A DNA stretch of 64,000 bases from Pseudonocardiaceae bacterium YIM PH 21723 (GCA_003600225.1 QZFT01000111.1:1-64000), one strand, 5' to 3'. Positions 26,100 to 35,776 are shown, counted from the stretch's first letter. The notes: a model not told the origin generated them from the sequence alone. Translations and numbers: made by a program.

Positions 26100-27221
26100 G
26101 TGCGGCCAACGAGCGTGGCGCCGGGTGCGGCGAGCCTGCATCTGATCGACGGGGTGGCCCTGTTCCGCCCGGAGGAGCAGGTGTTCGAGGCGATGCTGAA
26201 GGGGTTCGCCAACCAGCAGCTCGCCCGGAACCTGGCCCGGGGAACCGTGGAGGGCCGGGAGAACACGGTGAAGGCGTTCTCCGCCTACACCAACGCGTTC
26301 CCGTGGCAGTGGTCGGCAGCGATGGTCGACGAATGGCTGGGCGACCTGCGGTCGCTGCGGGATCTGAAGCGCTCGACGGTCCGCTCGTACTCCGAGGCGA
26401 TCCGGTCGTTCTGCCACTTCGCCACCGACCCGGCCTACGAGTGGTCGGCGACCTGCGAAGACCGGTTCGGCACGCACCCGATCCAGATCGTGCACGAGTG
26501 GAACACCGCGGTACACGTCCAGGCCAACGAGGGCGACCCAAAGAAGCGGGCCTTCACCAAGAAGGAGCTGCACGACTTCTTCGCCCACGCCGACGAGCAG
26601 GTGGCCCTGATCCGGTCGCGGGGCCGCAAGGGCTGGCTGCCGGCGTTCCGGGACGCGACGTTGTTCAAGGTCGCCTACGCCTACGGGCTGCGGCGCAACG
26701 AGACCAGGATGCTCGACGCGGCCGACTTCGCCCGCAACATCGCCGGGCCGGAGTTCGGCGAGTTCGGGCTCTGCCGGGTCCGGTTCGGCAAGGCGAAGAA
26801 AGGCTCACCGCCCAAGCAGCGCAGCGTGATGACCGTCTGGGACTGGACCCGCGACGTGTTGGACGAGTGGTTCACCGAGGTCCGGCCCTGGTTCGGTGCC
26901 GACGACAACCCGGCGGCCTGGCCATCCGAACGCGGGCTACGGGTGGGCTGCCAGCGGCTCAACTCCCGCTTCATCGCCTACCGCACCGAGCTCGGCCTGG
27001 ACGACGGCTTGGACTTCCACGGGCTACGCCGCTCCTACGTGACACATCTGATCGAGGACGGCTGGGATCCGCGGTTCGTCCAAGAACAAGTCGGCCACGA
27101 ACACGCCTCGACCACATCGATCTACACCTGCGTGTCCTCCGACTTCCGCAAACGCACGCTGCGCCGTCATCTCGACGGCCTGGTCGCCGAGGCACTCGGC
27201 GGGCAGGAGGCCCAGGGATGA
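26100..27221 (+). CDS. tyrosine recombinase (trio gene 1)
   Basis: A 373-aa recombinase with an N-terminal SAM-like core-binding domain (about 35-115) and the catalytic set: Arg in YGLRRNE, then HGLRRSY (His-x-x-Arg), GHEH and Tyr in SIYTCVS. The start is taken as GTG 26100 after GAAAGGG; an ATG at 26061 in frame lacks such a site. Its ATGA overlap with the next gene and the two following genes define a recombinase/XRE/zinc-recombinase operon. Confidence 0.8.
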   Translation: MRPTSVAPGAASLHLIDGVALFRPEEQVFEAMLKGFANQQLARNLARGTVEGRENTVKAFSAYTNAFPWQWSAAMVDEWLGDLRSLRDLKRSTVRSYSEAIRSFCHFATDPAYEWSATCEDRFGTHPIQIVHEWNTAVHVQANEGDPKKRAFTKKELHDFFAHADEQVALIRSRGRKGWLPAFRDATLFKVAYAYGLRRNETRMLDAADFARNIAGPEFGEFGLCRVRFGKAKKGSPPKQRSVMTVWDWTRDVLDEWFTEVRPWFGADDNPAAWPSERGLRVGCQRLNSRFIAYRTELGLDDGLDFHGLRRSYVTHLIEDGWDPRFVQEQVGHEHASTTSIYTCVSSDFRKRTLRRHLDGLVAEALGGQEAQG

Positions 27222-27553
27222 AGCGAGTTGTCGGCTACACCTGGCGGCTGCGGGAGGTCATGGCCGCACGCGGCATCTTCACCGCCACCGACCTAATCCC
27301 ACTCCTCCAGGAACGCGGGATCATGCTCTCCGCGTCCCAGGTCCACCGGCTGGTCTCCGGCACACCGGAACGGCTGTCGTTGCAGGTGTTGTCCGCGTGC
27401 TGCGACATCCTCGGTTGCAGCCCGGCCGAGCTGATCATCGCGACCGCCGAGAACGCCGGGGTCCGCAAGACCGCCACCGACGATCAGCCCGCCGCGCCCT
27501 CGACAGTGACGAAGCTGCGACCCCGAGCGGCGAGGATCTTGCCCGATTCATGA
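27218..27553 (+). CDS. XRE-family HTH protein (trio gene 2)
   Basis: A 111-aa protein with a Cro/C1-type HTH in residues about 8-68 (RLREVMAARGIFTATDLIPL; SASQVHRLVSG; CCDILGCSPAELI). It overlaps both neighbours by 4 nt, so the three proteins are made together. It may regulate the operon or act as a recombination cofactor. Confidence 0.8.
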   Translation: MKRVVGYTWRLREVMAARGIFTATDLIPLLQERGIMLSASQVHRLVSGTPERLSLQVLSACCDILGCSPAELIIATAENAGVRKTATDDQPAAPSTVTKLRPRAARILPDS

Positions 27554-29058
27554 GCCCTTACAAGCGAAAACAGCAAAAGCGCACCTGCGCCCGCTGCGGC
27601 AGATTTGGCAGCTTCTGCGCAGTCTGGCCGGACGGATCGGTATGCCGGGGTTGCGAATGCCGTGCCCTCCGCGTCCGCGGTGAATGCCCCGGCTGCGGCG
27701 AACACCGAGCACTCCCCGGAGTCCGGCCTGGCGACGGGACAGCGATCTGCACACAGTGCGCCGGCTTCCGGCCCTCCTACGTGTGTTCCCGCTGCGGCGA
27801 GGAAGACCAGATGCATGCTCGTCACCTCTGCACCCGCTGCACCCTGTCCGACCGGCTCAGCGAGGCTCTCGATGACGGCACCGGCCGCATCCGGCCTGAG
27901 CTGGAGCCTCTGCACGCCATGCTCGTCAAAGTCGACAACCCACGGACGCTGCTGACCTGGCTCTATGGCTACCCGCCGAAGGTCGTGGGCGCAGCCGTCC
28001 TGCTGCGGCAACTCGGCCGCGGCGAGGTTGCGCTGACACACGAGGCCTTCCACCGGCTCCAACCCTGGCGGGGCGCGGCTCACCTACGAGATCTGCTTAT
28101 GTCCTGCGATCTGCTGCCGACCGTCGATAAGCAAATCTGCATGTTCGAACATTGGCTTGTCCGGCACCTCGACGGCATGACCGATCCGGCGCAGGAACAA
28201 CTCGTCCGCAGGTTCGCCACCTGGGACATCTTGCCCAGACTCCGAGCCCGCGCGGAACGGAAACGGATCACTCCAGCCAGTTGCAAGGGCGCCGGCGAGC
28301 AGGTCCGGGCCGCCACTGCGTTCCTCGGTTGGCTCACCGCCCGCGACTTGGACCTAGCCGATTGCAGTCAGGCCGACATCGACATCTGGCACGTGGAGCA
28401 CAAACAGCACGAGCGCGTGGCTCTCCGCCGGTTTTTGCTCTGGTGCATGGACAACAAGTCCACCCGGCGGTTCGACCTGCGTGCGGCGCAGACCAACCAG
28501 CGACCTCCGCTCACTCACAGCCGTCGTGTCGATCTGCTCGGCCAGATCCTCACGAACACCGAGACTCCGCTGCGCAGTCGAGTCGCCGCCGGGCTGCTGC
28601 TGCTCTTCGCCCAACCAGCCAGCCGCATCGTGCAACTGACCACCGAGGACGTCATCCAAGACCAGGATCAAGTCCTGCTTCGCTTGGGCGAACCGCCCTT
28701 GTCCGTCCCAGAGCCTTTCGCCTCGATGCTGCTGGACTACACGGCGTCCCGGACGAATATGCGCACGGCAACCAACCCGGGATCAACCTGGCTGTTTCCA
28801 GGCCGACGGGCCAACCAGCCGTTGCACCAGGACTACTTGGCCAAGCTCATGGGGCAGCTCGGAGTTCCCACAGTCGCAGGGCGCACCGCCGCCATCCGCC
28901 AGCACGTCCTAGAGCTACCAGCTCCGATCGTCGCCGACGCCCTCAGCTACCACCCGGTCACCACCACGAAGCTGGCAACACGGGCCGGAACCACCTGGAG
29001 CCGGTACGCCCCCGGCGATCATTCTTCGCTAAAACGACCGGGAATTGGCGACACTTGA
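27550..29058 (+). CDS. zinc-ribbon tyrosine-recombinase-like protein (trio gene 3)
   Basis: A 502-aa protein. Residues about 12-110 contain at least four CxxC pairs (CARCGRFG, CRGCECR, CPGCGEH, CTQCAG, CSRCGEE, CTRCT), i.e. several zinc ribbons. The C-terminal half has recombinase-like features: RVAAGLLLLFAQPASRIVQL with the first Arg, WLFPGRR, AIRQHVLEL and a late WSRYAPG Tyr. The HxxR box is not standard, so catalysis is uncertain. It is the recombinase partner in a unit reminiscent of tnpA/tnpB/tnpC of Tn554-type transposons (analogy only). Confidence 0.7.
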   Translation: MSPYKRKQQKRTCARCGRFGSFCAVWPDGSVCRGCECRALRVRGECPGCGEHRALPGVRPGDGTAICTQCAGFRPSYVCSRCGEEDQMHARHLCTRCTLSDRLSEALDDGTGRIRPELEPLHAMLVKVDNPRTLLTWLYGYPPKVVGAAVLLRQLGRGEVALTHEAFHRLQPWRGAAHLRDLLMSCDLLPTVDKQICMFEHWLVRHLDGMTDPAQEQLVRRFATWDILPRLRARAERKRITPASCKGAGEQVRAATAFLGWLTARDLDLADCSQADIDIWHVEHKQHERVALRRFLLWCMDNKSTRRFDLRAAQTNQRPPLTHSRRVDLLGQILTNTETPLRSRVAAGLLLLFAQPASRIVQLTTEDVIQDQDQVLLRLGEPPLSVPEPFASMLLDYTASRTNMRTATNPGSTWLFPGRRANQPLHQDYLAKLMGQLGVPTVAGRTAAIRQHVLELPAPIVADALSYHPVTTTKLATRAGTTWSRYAPGDHSSLKRPGIGDT

Positions 29059-29546
29059 TTACGCGAGCCCGCCAGTCGGAGACCCCGGACACCCTGGTGC
29101 CGGCGGACCACCGTGCGCCCGTCCGGAATCTGGTCGCCGAGCTATCGCGCGAGCTACTGCTATCGCTGGACCTCGACTACAGGCTCTCGATCACCGAGTA
29201 CGGCCAAGCCGTAATGGACGGCGCGGACGTCGCCATGCCGTATTCCCGCGGCATGTTCTACCGCGAGTGGCAGCGGCTCACCGCTGAGCTGGAGGTCATC
29301 GGCCAGGACTTGAAGATGTGGTCCGGCGAGGACACCTGGGCACTGAGCCCCACCGCCGGCCGCGCGGCGGCCCACCGCGCGGCCTTGTCCACCCTGGACG
29401 CGACGATGACCCGGATGCGGACCTTCCGCGAGCTACTCGCCGCCGAACAGATCAGCGATCCGACATCGCCCACACGTGGCGTGCCCGTCAACGGCGATCT
29501 TCGGAGTCAGGCTGCGAGCACCGAGCGCGGCGGACGGAGCGAGTGA
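29055..29546 (+). CDS. unknown helical protein following the trio
   Basis: The frame opens with TTG that overlaps the previous stop (TTGA) and encodes 163 aa, mainly helical (NLVAELSRELLLSLDLDYRL; GMFYREWQRLTAELEVIGQD). Codon use matches its neighbours. Translational coupling suggests it belongs to the recombinase unit. Confidence 0.55.
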   Translation: MITRARQSETPDTLVPADHRAPVRNLVAELSRELLLSLDLDYRLSITEYGQAVMDGADVAMPYSRGMFYREWQRLTAELEVIGQDLKMWSGEDTWALSPTAGRAAAHRAALSTLDATMTRMRTFRELLAAEQISDPTSPTRGVPVNGDLRSQAASTERGGRSE

Positions 29547-29632
29547 TGAACGGCCCCGCCGGCCACGACCGGTCACCCAACCGCCTTACCCCCGACGATC
29601 TCACCGAGCTTCGAGCCGAGGCGATCGAATAG
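29546..29632 (+). CDS. possible 28-aa peptide
   Basis: An ATG overlapping the previous stop (TGATG) opens a 28-codon frame (RLTPDDLTELRAEAIE at its end) that looks helical and coding-like. No homologue known to me. Confidence 0.3.
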   Translation: MNGPAGHDRSPNRLTPDDLTELRAEAIE

Positions 29633-29706
29633 ACAATCACCTGCAGGACTACCGCCTACCCCGAACTCGTGGTGCCCGATGCCACGCCGAGCAAGGAGAC
29701 ACCGCA

Positions 29707-31212
29707 GTGACCGTCGAGCAGCCCGACCACCAGGGCGACCGGCAGCAGACAACGACCCCCACCGCGGGTGATCACGATGGCGCGTACGCGGCGGTCGTCC
29801 AGCGCAGCCGCGAACAGCTCGACGCCGTGCTGAACGCGATCGGTGATCGCCCGGTCGCCAGCTCCGCGAGCCAGATTGCCACGCTCATGGCTCAGATTCC
29901 CGGTGAGCTCTCGGTTTTCATCGATCCCGTAGTACGCATCGGCAAGGACAGCACGTTCACCCCCGCCGACCCGGTCTACACCGCCCTGGTCGCGGTACCG
30001 GACGTCGAGTCCCTCCTGGACATCTACTCCCACCCGGAGACCGGCGAGCAGCTCGGTGTGCTCACCCCCGCGGTCGCACTGCGCTCGATGGTGCTGCCCA
30101 CCGACGCCATCCACGGGCCAGATCCCAAGGACACCCGCGCCTACTACGCGCACGACCGCGCCCAGGAAGCGCTTGAACAGGACAACAGCCCGGCCTTCCT
30201 GGCCGCAGTGGCCGAGCAGCTCACCGCGATCGCCAAGACCCTGGCCAGCACCGGGTTCACCGAGACGCTGCCCGGGGGCCGGCTTCCCGCCGGACTGGAC
30301 AGCCTCCGGCTGCGCCTGGCGGAAGACGCCATCGAGCTCGCTGCTTGGGCACCCCACATTGAGAAACTGCTCGACACCCCGGACGACGAGGAGGAGCCCG
30401 GCGACAGCGGACAGCGCCTCGGGCAGGAGAAGATTCCTCACCTGACTACCGGGGACATCGACCAGGTGCTGCCCAACTTGGAGCAGACCTTGGAAGGCGT
30501 CACCCTGCTGCATCGCGCCGAGCACGGGAATCCGTTCGCCGGGCTGGATCTCATCGTCGACGGGGGGCCACTGAGCGGCCAGACCAAACTCAACGACGAC
30601 GATCTATGGCATGGCGACCACTGGGATACCGACGTCGCCGGAGCCATGCACCGGTACGTCCTGGGGACCCGGCTCCTCGCCGAAGGCCCGGCGATCCCGA
30701 GGTGGTTCTACCGCGGCCTGAGTCCAGACCAGCTGGAGTACTCCGATGAGCGACTGCACGATGTTGTCCTCGAGCACCTGCGTTCCGCCGGGGTTCCGGA
30801 CGCCGGACAGCAGACCACCGACTTCGTGGAGTGTGTTCGCGCCGGCCGCGCCATGACGCCCGAGCGCAACGACGCGCAGCTGTGGAGCGATGCCATCTCC
30901 TCCTTGAGTAAGACCGTTCCGCTGGACCGGCAGCAGACCTTGTCCCGGCAGATGATCGCCATCTTGCGCCGCGTGCGCGAGCCACACCGCCGCACCTGGG
31001 CGCCGGGCGACGAACTACCGTCACCGCCGCCCGCAGCTATGGCCGACCTCGACTGGGACGAGTGGCAGCACCAGCGGGAAGGCAACGGCTGCTATCGCAT
31101 GAACGCGAACGCACGCCGCGAGTACGCGGATGGCGCTGTCGACTACCAGGGCGTCCAGGTGTGGCCGTTCCTGCTGGAGCGGGAAGGACCGGTCACGGAG
31201 ATCATCGTCTAG
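29707..31212 (+). CDS. large unknown soluble protein, 501 aa
   Basis: GTG at 29707 follows AAGGAGA and is preferred to upstream in-frame ATGs. The product is acidic with no membrane segments (FIDPVVRIGKDSTFTPADPV; LDLIVDGGPLSGQTKLNDDD; RRTWAPGDELPSPPPAAMAD). No domain recognised; a structural or DNA-metabolism role cannot be told from sequence alone. Confidence 0.6.
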   Translation: MTVEQPDHQGDRQQTTTPTAGDHDGAYAAVVQRSREQLDAVLNAIGDRPVASSASQIATLMAQIPGELSVFIDPVVRIGKDSTFTPADPVYTALVAVPDVESLLDIYSHPETGEQLGVLTPAVALRSMVLPTDAIHGPDPKDTRAYYAHDRAQEALEQDNSPAFLAAVAEQLTAIAKTLASTGFTETLPGGRLPAGLDSLRLRLAEDAIELAAWAPHIEKLLDTPDDEEEPGDSGQRLGQEKIPHLTTGDIDQVLPNLEQTLEGVTLLHRAEHGNPFAGLDLIVDGGPLSGQTKLNDDDLWHGDHWDTDVAGAMHRYVLGTRLLAEGPAIPRWFYRGLSPDQLEYSDERLHDVVLEHLRSAGVPDAGQQTTDFVECVRAGRAMTPERNDAQLWSDAISSLSKTVPLDRQQTLSRQMIAILRRVREPHRRTWAPGDELPSPPPAAMADLDWDEWQHQREGNGCYRMNANARREYADGAVDYQGVQVWPFLLEREGPVTEIIV

Positions 31213-31521
31213 GGGCGAGCCGGGTGGCCGTGCTGGATCCGGCCGGTGGCGCCCGCACCATGTCACGGCGCGGTGGTGCACACCGGGGAAGACGGGGCAG
31301 AGCCGCCCGGCTGCTTGTTCCTCGACAGCGCGGCGCTGCTCTGCCGATCCGACACCTGATCACCGGGGCGCCGGCAATGCGAGTCTGCTCCGGCGGTAAG
31401 CAGCCTGATCGGGCGAGCGCAGGGCAACGGACAGTCCGGTAGTCGTCCCATGGGACGTTTTGGTGCTGTCGGGACGGCCAATTCTCCGGTCAGCGCAGGT
31501 GATCCGGGTAGGTTGTCTCGC
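31213..31521. other. 309-bp intergenic stretch with a 14-bp palindrome
   Basis: No supported gene. CGTCCCATGGGACG (31444-31457) is a perfect palindrome about 65 bp before the 31522 start and is a plausible operator. The rest shows nothing recognisable. Confidence 0.45.
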
Positions 31522-31914
31522 GTGGATAAGACGAAGGCCTCACCAGGGCTCCGACTGATGGCTGCCGCGGTCATGCTCGCATCGGCGATAACGGCGACTA
31601 CGGTCGTTGGAGGTTTGCATCGCAGCGTAGGTGTGCCTGCGATCCTCACCTACTCCATCCCCGTCGTGCTCTACGCCGTGATCGCCGCCAGTACCGTGCT
31701 GAGGGCTCGTTCCGGAGATCCGCGTCTTCGCCGGGCAACCCGCGAGTCCACGATCGCGGTAGCCGTCATAGTCGCCATCGCCGCCGCCCTCTGCATTCAG
31801 ATTCCTGTGGGGCACTTCGATTCCGACACCCTGCTCGGGATGGCTGTGGCCGGTGTTGCTTGTGGCGCCGGGCCTTTCCTTCTGGCTGTGGTGTTCCTGC
31901 CCAAAAGCCATTAG
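31522..31914 (+). CDS. four-helix membrane protein, 130 aa
   Basis: GTG start (VDKTKASPGLRL). Four hydrophobic helices lie at about 10-30, 38-58, 74-92 and 104-126 with short basic loops. Function unknown. An upstream in-frame ATG at 31450 lies within the palindrome and is less likely to be used. Confidence 0.55.
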   Translation: MDKTKASPGLRLMAAAVMLASAITATTVVGGLHRSVGVPAILTYSIPVVLYAVIAASTVLRARSGDPRLRRATRESTIAVAVIVAIAAALCIQIPVGHFDSDTLLGMAVAGVACGAGPFLLAVVFLPKSH

Positions 31915-31969
31915 GGCGTCTGATGACGAACACTCCAGGTCGGCGACCCCAAGCAGGTACGCTTCCTGC

Positions 31970-32368
31970 ATGAATGATGACCGTGCCACCGGCGGTGAGG
32001 AGTTGGCCGGACCGAACGTCAGCGCACCCGATGCGCGTATCCGGACCACGATCTGCCCCTGGAACGGGTGCGGCCCGGACAGCTTGGTCATTCACCGCAA
32101 GCTCGTCGCGAAAGCTCCAGGCACCTATGCCTTGGCCGGTGTCACGATGAAACTGGCCGCGACCGAGCTGCCGGTGCTGAGCTGCCTGGCCTGCGGGCAT
32201 GAGCTGGTTGGGTCCTTCGATACCGACGGCCAAGCCGACTTCACCTGGCCATCGTCCCCAGCGCCCCAGTCACCTCACAGTGACTTGGTGCGGCGCTCGG
32301 TCCTGGATCCGCCCGCCGGCGGCATCCGGACCGTCGGAGGCGGGATCAGCCCCGGCCGCAGCGTGTGA
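31970..32368 (+). CDS. zinc-ribbon-like small protein with a shared C-terminal tail
   Basis: A 132-aa protein. CPWNGC and CLACGHE supply four cysteines for a zinc ribbon (about 30-75). The last 24 residues (RSVLDPPAGGIRTVGGGISP + GRSV) resemble the tail of the next gene's product (RSVLAPPAVGIHSTGPIEPG + RTR). The shared tail suggests a common partner or sorting signal. Confidence 0.6.
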   Translation: MNDDRATGGEELAGPNVSAPDARIRTTICPWNGCGPDSLVIHRKLVAKAPGTYALAGVTMKLAATELPVLSCLACGHELVGSFDTDGQADFTWPSSPAPQSPHSDLVRRSVLDPPAGGIRTVGGGISPGRSV

Positions 32369-32666
32369 TTCAGCGCCTCCTTTCAAGAGATAACCCGTGA
32401 ATTCCGGGCTTCCTCGTCGTATGGTTCGCCGTGTGTCCACGAACACCGGCAGTGGGCCTTGGGGGAGGTGCAACAGGCCGACCAGACGTGCACTCGCCAC
32501 ACGATCGCGCGGATCTAGGCAGTCGTACAGCCGATCCGTGAGGCAGCCGCCGGCCTTCCAGACAGACCCATGTTCCTGGGCCCGCCACCAGATGGAATCA
32601 GGCGGACCGGAAGGACCGGGGCGGACACGATGAATCAACGACCGGCGAGACGGGAGAGGAAGAAAC
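32369..32666. other. 298-bp intergenic stretch
   Basis: No convincing gene or hairpin seen. GGGAGAGGAAG at its end is the ribosome site of the next gene. Confidence 0.4.
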
Positions 32667-33248
32667 ATGTCCGATCAGCCGTTCTTAGGTGACCTCACCA
32701 TCGGTCCTGTCCCCGTCCAGGCCCATCTCGACGAGTTGTACCGGTTCGTCGGATCTGGTCGCATTGTGTACCTGGGTTATGACCACGAGCCTTTCAGCGA
32801 CAGGACCATCAGCGGTCCGTACATGCGGTATGAACTGCCCGGGAATCAGGTCCTCAGCCTGCACCCCGCCAGGCTCGACCGGTCGGAGGGCGATTGGATG
32901 GAGGAGGGCCAGGAGGCCCGCGCCGCCTGGATAGCGTTCGATGGCAAGACCAATGCCCAGGTCGATCCGGCAGATTGGCCGCCAGATACGTACCGCGCGG
33001 TGGACAGCCTCTGGAATACCTACCGTGAGGTTCTTGAGGTCGCAGTGCTCCCAACGGTCGCTAAAGCGATCAACACAGCACTGAATTTAGCTGTGACCAG
33101 CAGAAACCAGGAGACTAGCCCGACACAGACCCAAGCCGCTCCACGGTTGGACCGTGATGCGGTACCGGAAACCGGACGTTCGGTCTTGGCGCCTCCTGCG
33201 GTCGGCATCCACTCCACCGGGCCGATCGAGCCGGGCCGAACGAGGTGA
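32667..33248 (+). CDS. unknown protein with the RSVLxPPAxGI tail
   Basis: A 193-aa soluble protein. The middle is an alpha/beta region (RFVGSGRIVYLGYDHEPFSD; WIAFDGKTNAQVDPADWPPD) followed by a helix and a disordered linker. The C-terminal tail matches that of the 31970 product. GGAGAGGAA precedes the ATG. Family unknown. Confidence 0.6.
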   Translation: MSDQPFLGDLTIGPVPVQAHLDELYRFVGSGRIVYLGYDHEPFSDRTISGPYMRYELPGNQVLSLHPARLDRSEGDWMEEGQEARAAWIAFDGKTNAQVDPADWPPDTYRAVDSLWNTYREVLEVAVLPTVAKAINTALNLAVTSRNQETSPTQTQAAPRLDRDAVPETGRSVLAPPAVGIHSTGPIEPGRTR

Positions 33249-33620
33249 CCTGGGCTGCCTCGATCGTCCACAACTGCTCCAGCCGTTGCGCGCTCTAGTC
33301 GCTGTCGAGCTGTTCTCCTGCGTCAGGGATGCCGTTGCGGCTGTCGTCCGACCGGTCTGCTGACGGGTTCGGGTGCCACGACCGTGCTGGAACCCACACA
33401 ACCTGTCGCCAGGTGATCACCATCAGTCGAAAGTGGACAGAGATTCGGGGCGTTGACCCCCGATCTCGTTGACGGGTAACGGATCCCGGGATTCAATGCA
33501 GGTGACTGGTGGTGGGGGCCACCAGATCAGCTGGGGTGGGGGCTCCAGCCCGATTCGACGGGCGTCGTGTTCGGCCTGCCCTCCACCTCGCGTCTCGCAC
33601 GGATACGAGGGGGAACATCA
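33249..33620. other. 372-bp intergenic stretch
   Basis: No supported gene. The stretch separates the tail-sharing pair from the secreted protein; a GAGGGGG ribosome site closes it. No clear palindrome seen. Confidence 0.4.
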
Positions 33621-33995
33621 ATGAACCGCATCATGCACAGACTCCTGCCCGCGCTGGCCGTGGTCTGTCTGGCCTCGGCGCCCACGGCTACCGCCACGGC
33701 ACAACCCGCCGCCGCGCCGGAGCACACCGCGCCGGCGGCAGTCTCGGCGCCCGCGGCGCCGGGCAAGATCGCAATCCAGCCCGGTGACGGGAACCCGGCA
33801 GGCGAGGCGAACTGCACTCGGATCCGGGCGCTCGCCTCGGGTTGGGAGTTCGTGAACTGCGACGACTACGGCCACAAGATCCGCATCCGGGTGATCAGTG
33901 GTCACGGTCCGCAAAAATGCGTCGCTCCGCACTCGTCCTGGTTTGTTGAGAACGACTACAACAACTGGGACATGGTCGACGACGGGCCCTGCTGA
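33621..33995 (+). CDS. small secreted protein
   Basis: A 124-aa protein with a Sec signal peptide: MNRIMHRLLP, a hydrophobic core (ALAVVCLASAPTATATA) and a likely Ala-x-Ala cleavage near residue 26. The mature part has an Ala/Pro linker and a compact C-terminal domain with four Cys (NCTRIRAL, FVNCDDYG, QKCVAP, DDGPC), probably two disulfides. GAGGGGG precedes the ATG. Function unknown. Confidence 0.7.
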   Translation: MNRIMHRLLPALAVVCLASAPTATATAQPAAAPEHTAPAAVSAPAAPGKIAIQPGDGNPAGEANCTRIRALASGWEFVNCDDYGHKIRIRVISGHGPQKCVAPHSSWFVENDYNNWDMVDDGPC

Positions 33996-34082
33996 CCGGC
34001 GCGCGCCGGCTCGCTGGCTGGAGCAGTACCTCCGGCCAGCGGGCCTGAAAACTCGACATGACCACAGCTCAGGCGAGGACAG

Positions 34083-35582
34083 GTGCGTGAGCCGAGACGT
34101 CGCATGCGTGAGGAACAGCCGGACATGCCTTTCACTTCCCAGCCGATGATCACCGACGCGCACCCCGGAGAGCCGGAGGAGTTCCGGCGGTTGTTCCCGG
34201 CCTACGAGCACACGCGGGTACTCGATGAGGCGCGGCGCACCGATTACACCTACCTGGACGTGCAGAACCACCTGTACCTGGACTATGCCGGCGCCGGACT
34301 GGCCGCCCGTCGCCAGCAGACCGCGCACCTTGAACGAGTACAGAACATGGTGCTGGGCAACCCGCACTCGCAGAATCCGACCAGCTTGGCGGCCACCGAG
34401 CTCGTCGAGCAGGCACGTACCCGGATCCTGGAGTACCTGCAGGCCGATCCCGACGAGTACGCGGTGATCTTCACCGGCAACGCGACCGGCGCCGCGAGGC
34501 TGGTCGGCGAGTCCTATCCGTTCACTCGCCGCCGGCGCCTGGTCTTGACCGCGGACAACCACAATTCGATCAACGGCATCCGCGAGTTCGCCCGCCGCAA
34601 GAACGCGGCCACCACCTACGCGGCCATTACCGGGCCGGACCTGCGGGTCGAGACCGAGGAGCTCCGGTCCGTGCTCCGGCGTGCCGGGCGCGGGCTGGTC
34701 TGCTTCCCGGCGCAGAGCAACTTCACCGGCGTGCAGCACCCGCTCGACTGGGTGCCGATGGCCCAGGAGATGGGCTACGACGTGCTGCTGGACGCCGCTG
34801 CCTACCTGCCGACCAACAGGCTTTCCCTGGCCACTACCCAACCCGATTTCCTGATCCTCAGCTGGTACAAGATCATCGGCTATCCGACTGGACTTGGATG
34901 CCTGATCGCCCGCAAACAGGCCCTGAGCCGACTGCAACGCCCGTGGTTCTCCGGAGGCACCGTCCGAGCCTCGAGCGTCGGCGTTCCCTGGCACTCCTTG
35001 GCGCCCGACGAAACCGCGTTCGAGGACGGGACTGTGAACTTTCAGGGGATCGCGGACATCCCCATCGGCCTGGACTGGCTGGAGGATCTCGGACCAGAGG
35101 TCATCCACGCCAGGGTCCAGAGCCTGACCGGCTGGCTTCTGCACCGCCTCACCGGCCTGCGGCACTCCGACGGTTCCCCGATGGCCCGGATCTACGGCCC
35201 GAGCACGATCGTCCACCGCGGCGGCACGGTGGCATTCAACCTGCTGGACGTGTCCGGGAACATCGTCGACGAGCGCTTGGTGGCACGCGAGTCCGCCGCC
35301 GCAGCAATCTCCCTGCGCACCGGCTGCGTCTGCAATCCAGGTGCCGGCGAGGCAGCCCTGGGCCTGACCCCCCGTGACCTCCTGCCCCTGCGCGACCTTC
35401 GCACGGGCTCCCTGGATGACTACCTGCGGCTGATCGGCCTGCCCACGGCCGGAGCGATCCGGGTCAGCTTCGGGCTGGCTTCCAATGCCTCGGACGCCGA
35501 AAGGTTCCTGGCCTTCATCGAAGGCACCTACCGGGATCGGCTCACCGACTCCACGGGCCTGCCGGCCCGCGATCGCTGCTGA
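34083..35582 (+). CDS. class V aminotransferase/cysteine-desulfurase-like enzyme
   Basis: A PLP-dependent fold-type I enzyme, about 485-499 aa (starts possible at 34083, 34104 or 34125). YLDYAGAGLAARRQQ, GNPHSQNPTS and FTGNATGA are typical of the NifS/MOCOS branch. The PLP lysine lies in ILSWYKIIGYPTGLG (about 264) and the persulfide-loop cysteines in RTGCVCNPGAGE (about 424). The layout best fits the N-terminal sulfurase domain of molybdenum-cofactor sulfurases without the MOSC domain. Its sulfur-transfer chemistry could feed a modification pathway together with the PP-loop enzymes at 35.9 and 49 kb (inference). Confidence 0.8.
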   Translation: MREPRRRMREEQPDMPFTSQPMITDAHPGEPEEFRRLFPAYEHTRVLDEARRTDYTYLDVQNHLYLDYAGAGLAARRQQTAHLERVQNMVLGNPHSQNPTSLAATELVEQARTRILEYLQADPDEYAVIFTGNATGAARLVGESYPFTRRRRLVLTADNHNSINGIREFARRKNAATTYAAITGPDLRVETEELRSVLRRAGRGLVCFPAQSNFTGVQHPLDWVPMAQEMGYDVLLDAAAYLPTNRLSLATTQPDFLILSWYKIIGYPTGLGCLIARKQALSRLQRPWFSGGTVRASSVGVPWHSLAPDETAFEDGTVNFQGIADIPIGLDWLEDLGPEVIHARVQSLTGWLLHRLTGLRHSDGSPMARIYGPSTIVHRGGTVAFNLLDVSGNIVDERLVARESAAAAISLRTGCVCNPGAGEAALGLTPRDLLPLRDLRTGSLDDYLRLIGLPTAGAIRVSFGLASNASDAERFLAFIEGTYRDRLTDSTGLPARDRC

Positions 35583-35776
35583 ATCAGCTGCCCGGGAGCT
35601 GGTTCACCAGCAGCAGACGAGCGCAGCGGTGGTCCCACACCACCGCCTACTCCCGCAGGCTCGACAACGGGCCCACGACAGCGACGTGCCCAGAACATCG
35701 CGAGCTGTTCCACATCCAGCCACAGCCAGGTGAGCAGTGAATTAATCTGGCACAAAATCAGCGTCATCAAAATCGA

